Below, in pieces: positions 5,466-5,526 of a stretch of 5,526 nucleotides of DNA; position 1 is the first letter of the stretch; the number at the start of each line of letters is the position of its first letter. Made by a program: the position numbers and the translations under genes. This DNA comes from an uncultured Eubacteriales bacterium (GTDB lineage Bacteria > Bacillota > Clostridia > Oscillospirales > Oscillospiraceae): NCBI GenBank assembly GCA_900550705.1, contig URTG01000126.1:1-5526 (forward strand). The letters are read 5' to 3'. The notes beneath the pieces were generated by a model. The model did no database searches. It saw only the letters and a list, made by a program, of their open reading frames with translations, and had not been told where the DNA came from.

Positions 5466-5526
5466 GTTGGAAAGGGAACCGTCAGGGTTCCCTTTCCTTG
5501 AAATCAATAACATTTTAACGCAGTTA
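5466..5526 (+). repeat. Structured intergenic repeat, copy 2 (cut by window end)
   Basis: This copy matches 1-61 over its whole visible length with four substitutions and no gaps, in the same orientation. Hairpin 1 pairs 5469-5480 with 5486-5497. A G to A change at 5477 is matched by a C to T change at 5489, keeping the pair; the other two changes are in the loop (5481) and in the linker before hairpin 2 (5508). Only the left arm of hairpin 2 (5509-5519) and the first bases of its right arm are present before the sequence ends. It lies 57 bases after the mnaA stop codon and might also serve as a 3' end structure for that operon. Confidence 0.85.

Noticed and set aside
4767..5513. Minus-strand open frame of 248 codons opposite mnaA
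   Set aside because: Low-complexity G/V/H-rich translation, overlaps the repeat, and the plus-strand epimerase motifs account for this region.
4643..5518. Plus-strand 291-codon frame overlapping mnaA
   Set aside because: Arg/Gly/Pro-rich out-of-frame translation of the epimerase gene with no plausible domain.
1..5526. CRISPR arrays, tRNA or rRNA genes, insertion sequences or phage genes
   Set aside because: No regularly spaced direct repeats, cloverleaf sequences, transposase or phage motifs were found on either strand.

Overview
The window is GC-rich bacterial DNA with strong AGGAGG-type ribosome binding sites, short intergenic spacers and Firmicutes-type genes: a SigV/RsiV stress pair, a TagO-like transferase and a non-hydrolysing UDP-GlcNAc 2-epimerase. 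High GC combined with Gram-positive gene content suggests a GC-rich member of the Clostridia, perhaps an Oscillospiraceae-type gut bacterium. That placement is inferred from gene content and composition, not from a marker gene.

Layout. Positions 1-114 hold a structured intergenic repeat made of three consecutive hairpins. A candidate ECF-type promoter (153-181) follows, then a two-gene operon for an ECF sigma factor (SigV-like, 209-694) and its membrane anti-sigma factor (RsiV-like, 696-1565), closed by a clear intrinsic terminator (1622-1651). A small GIY-YIG nuclease-family gene lies convergently on the minus strand (1650-1907, GTG start). It has its own promoter, back to back with a sigma-A-type promoter (2010-2038) that drives the next operon: trpS (2093-3097), a tagO/wecA-like polyprenyl-phosphate GlcNAc-1-phosphate transferase (3121-4263) and a wecB/mnaA-like UDP-GlcNAc 2-epimerase (4260-5408, ATGA overlap). 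After the epimerase, the first 61 bases of the window recur in the same orientation at 5466-5526, where the window ends.

How the genes work together. The sigma/anti-sigma pair resembles the Bacillus subtilis lysozyme-sensing system: RsiV holds SigV at the membrane until lysozyme binding and proteolysis release it. The ECF-like promoter just upstream suggests autoregulation. TagO and the epimerase would supply lipid-linked GlcNAc and UDP-ManNAc, the first two inputs for wall teichoic acid or a related envelope polymer. The window therefore carries an envelope-stress regulator and an envelope-polymer initiation module, but no ECF-type promoter was seen in front of the trpS operon, so a direct regulatory link is not supported.

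Most genes are ordinary members of known families. The least explained element is the flanking repeat: its two copies differ at four positions, and two of those form a compensatory base-pair change in the first hairpin, which points to selection on, or a common mechanism preserving, the folded structure.
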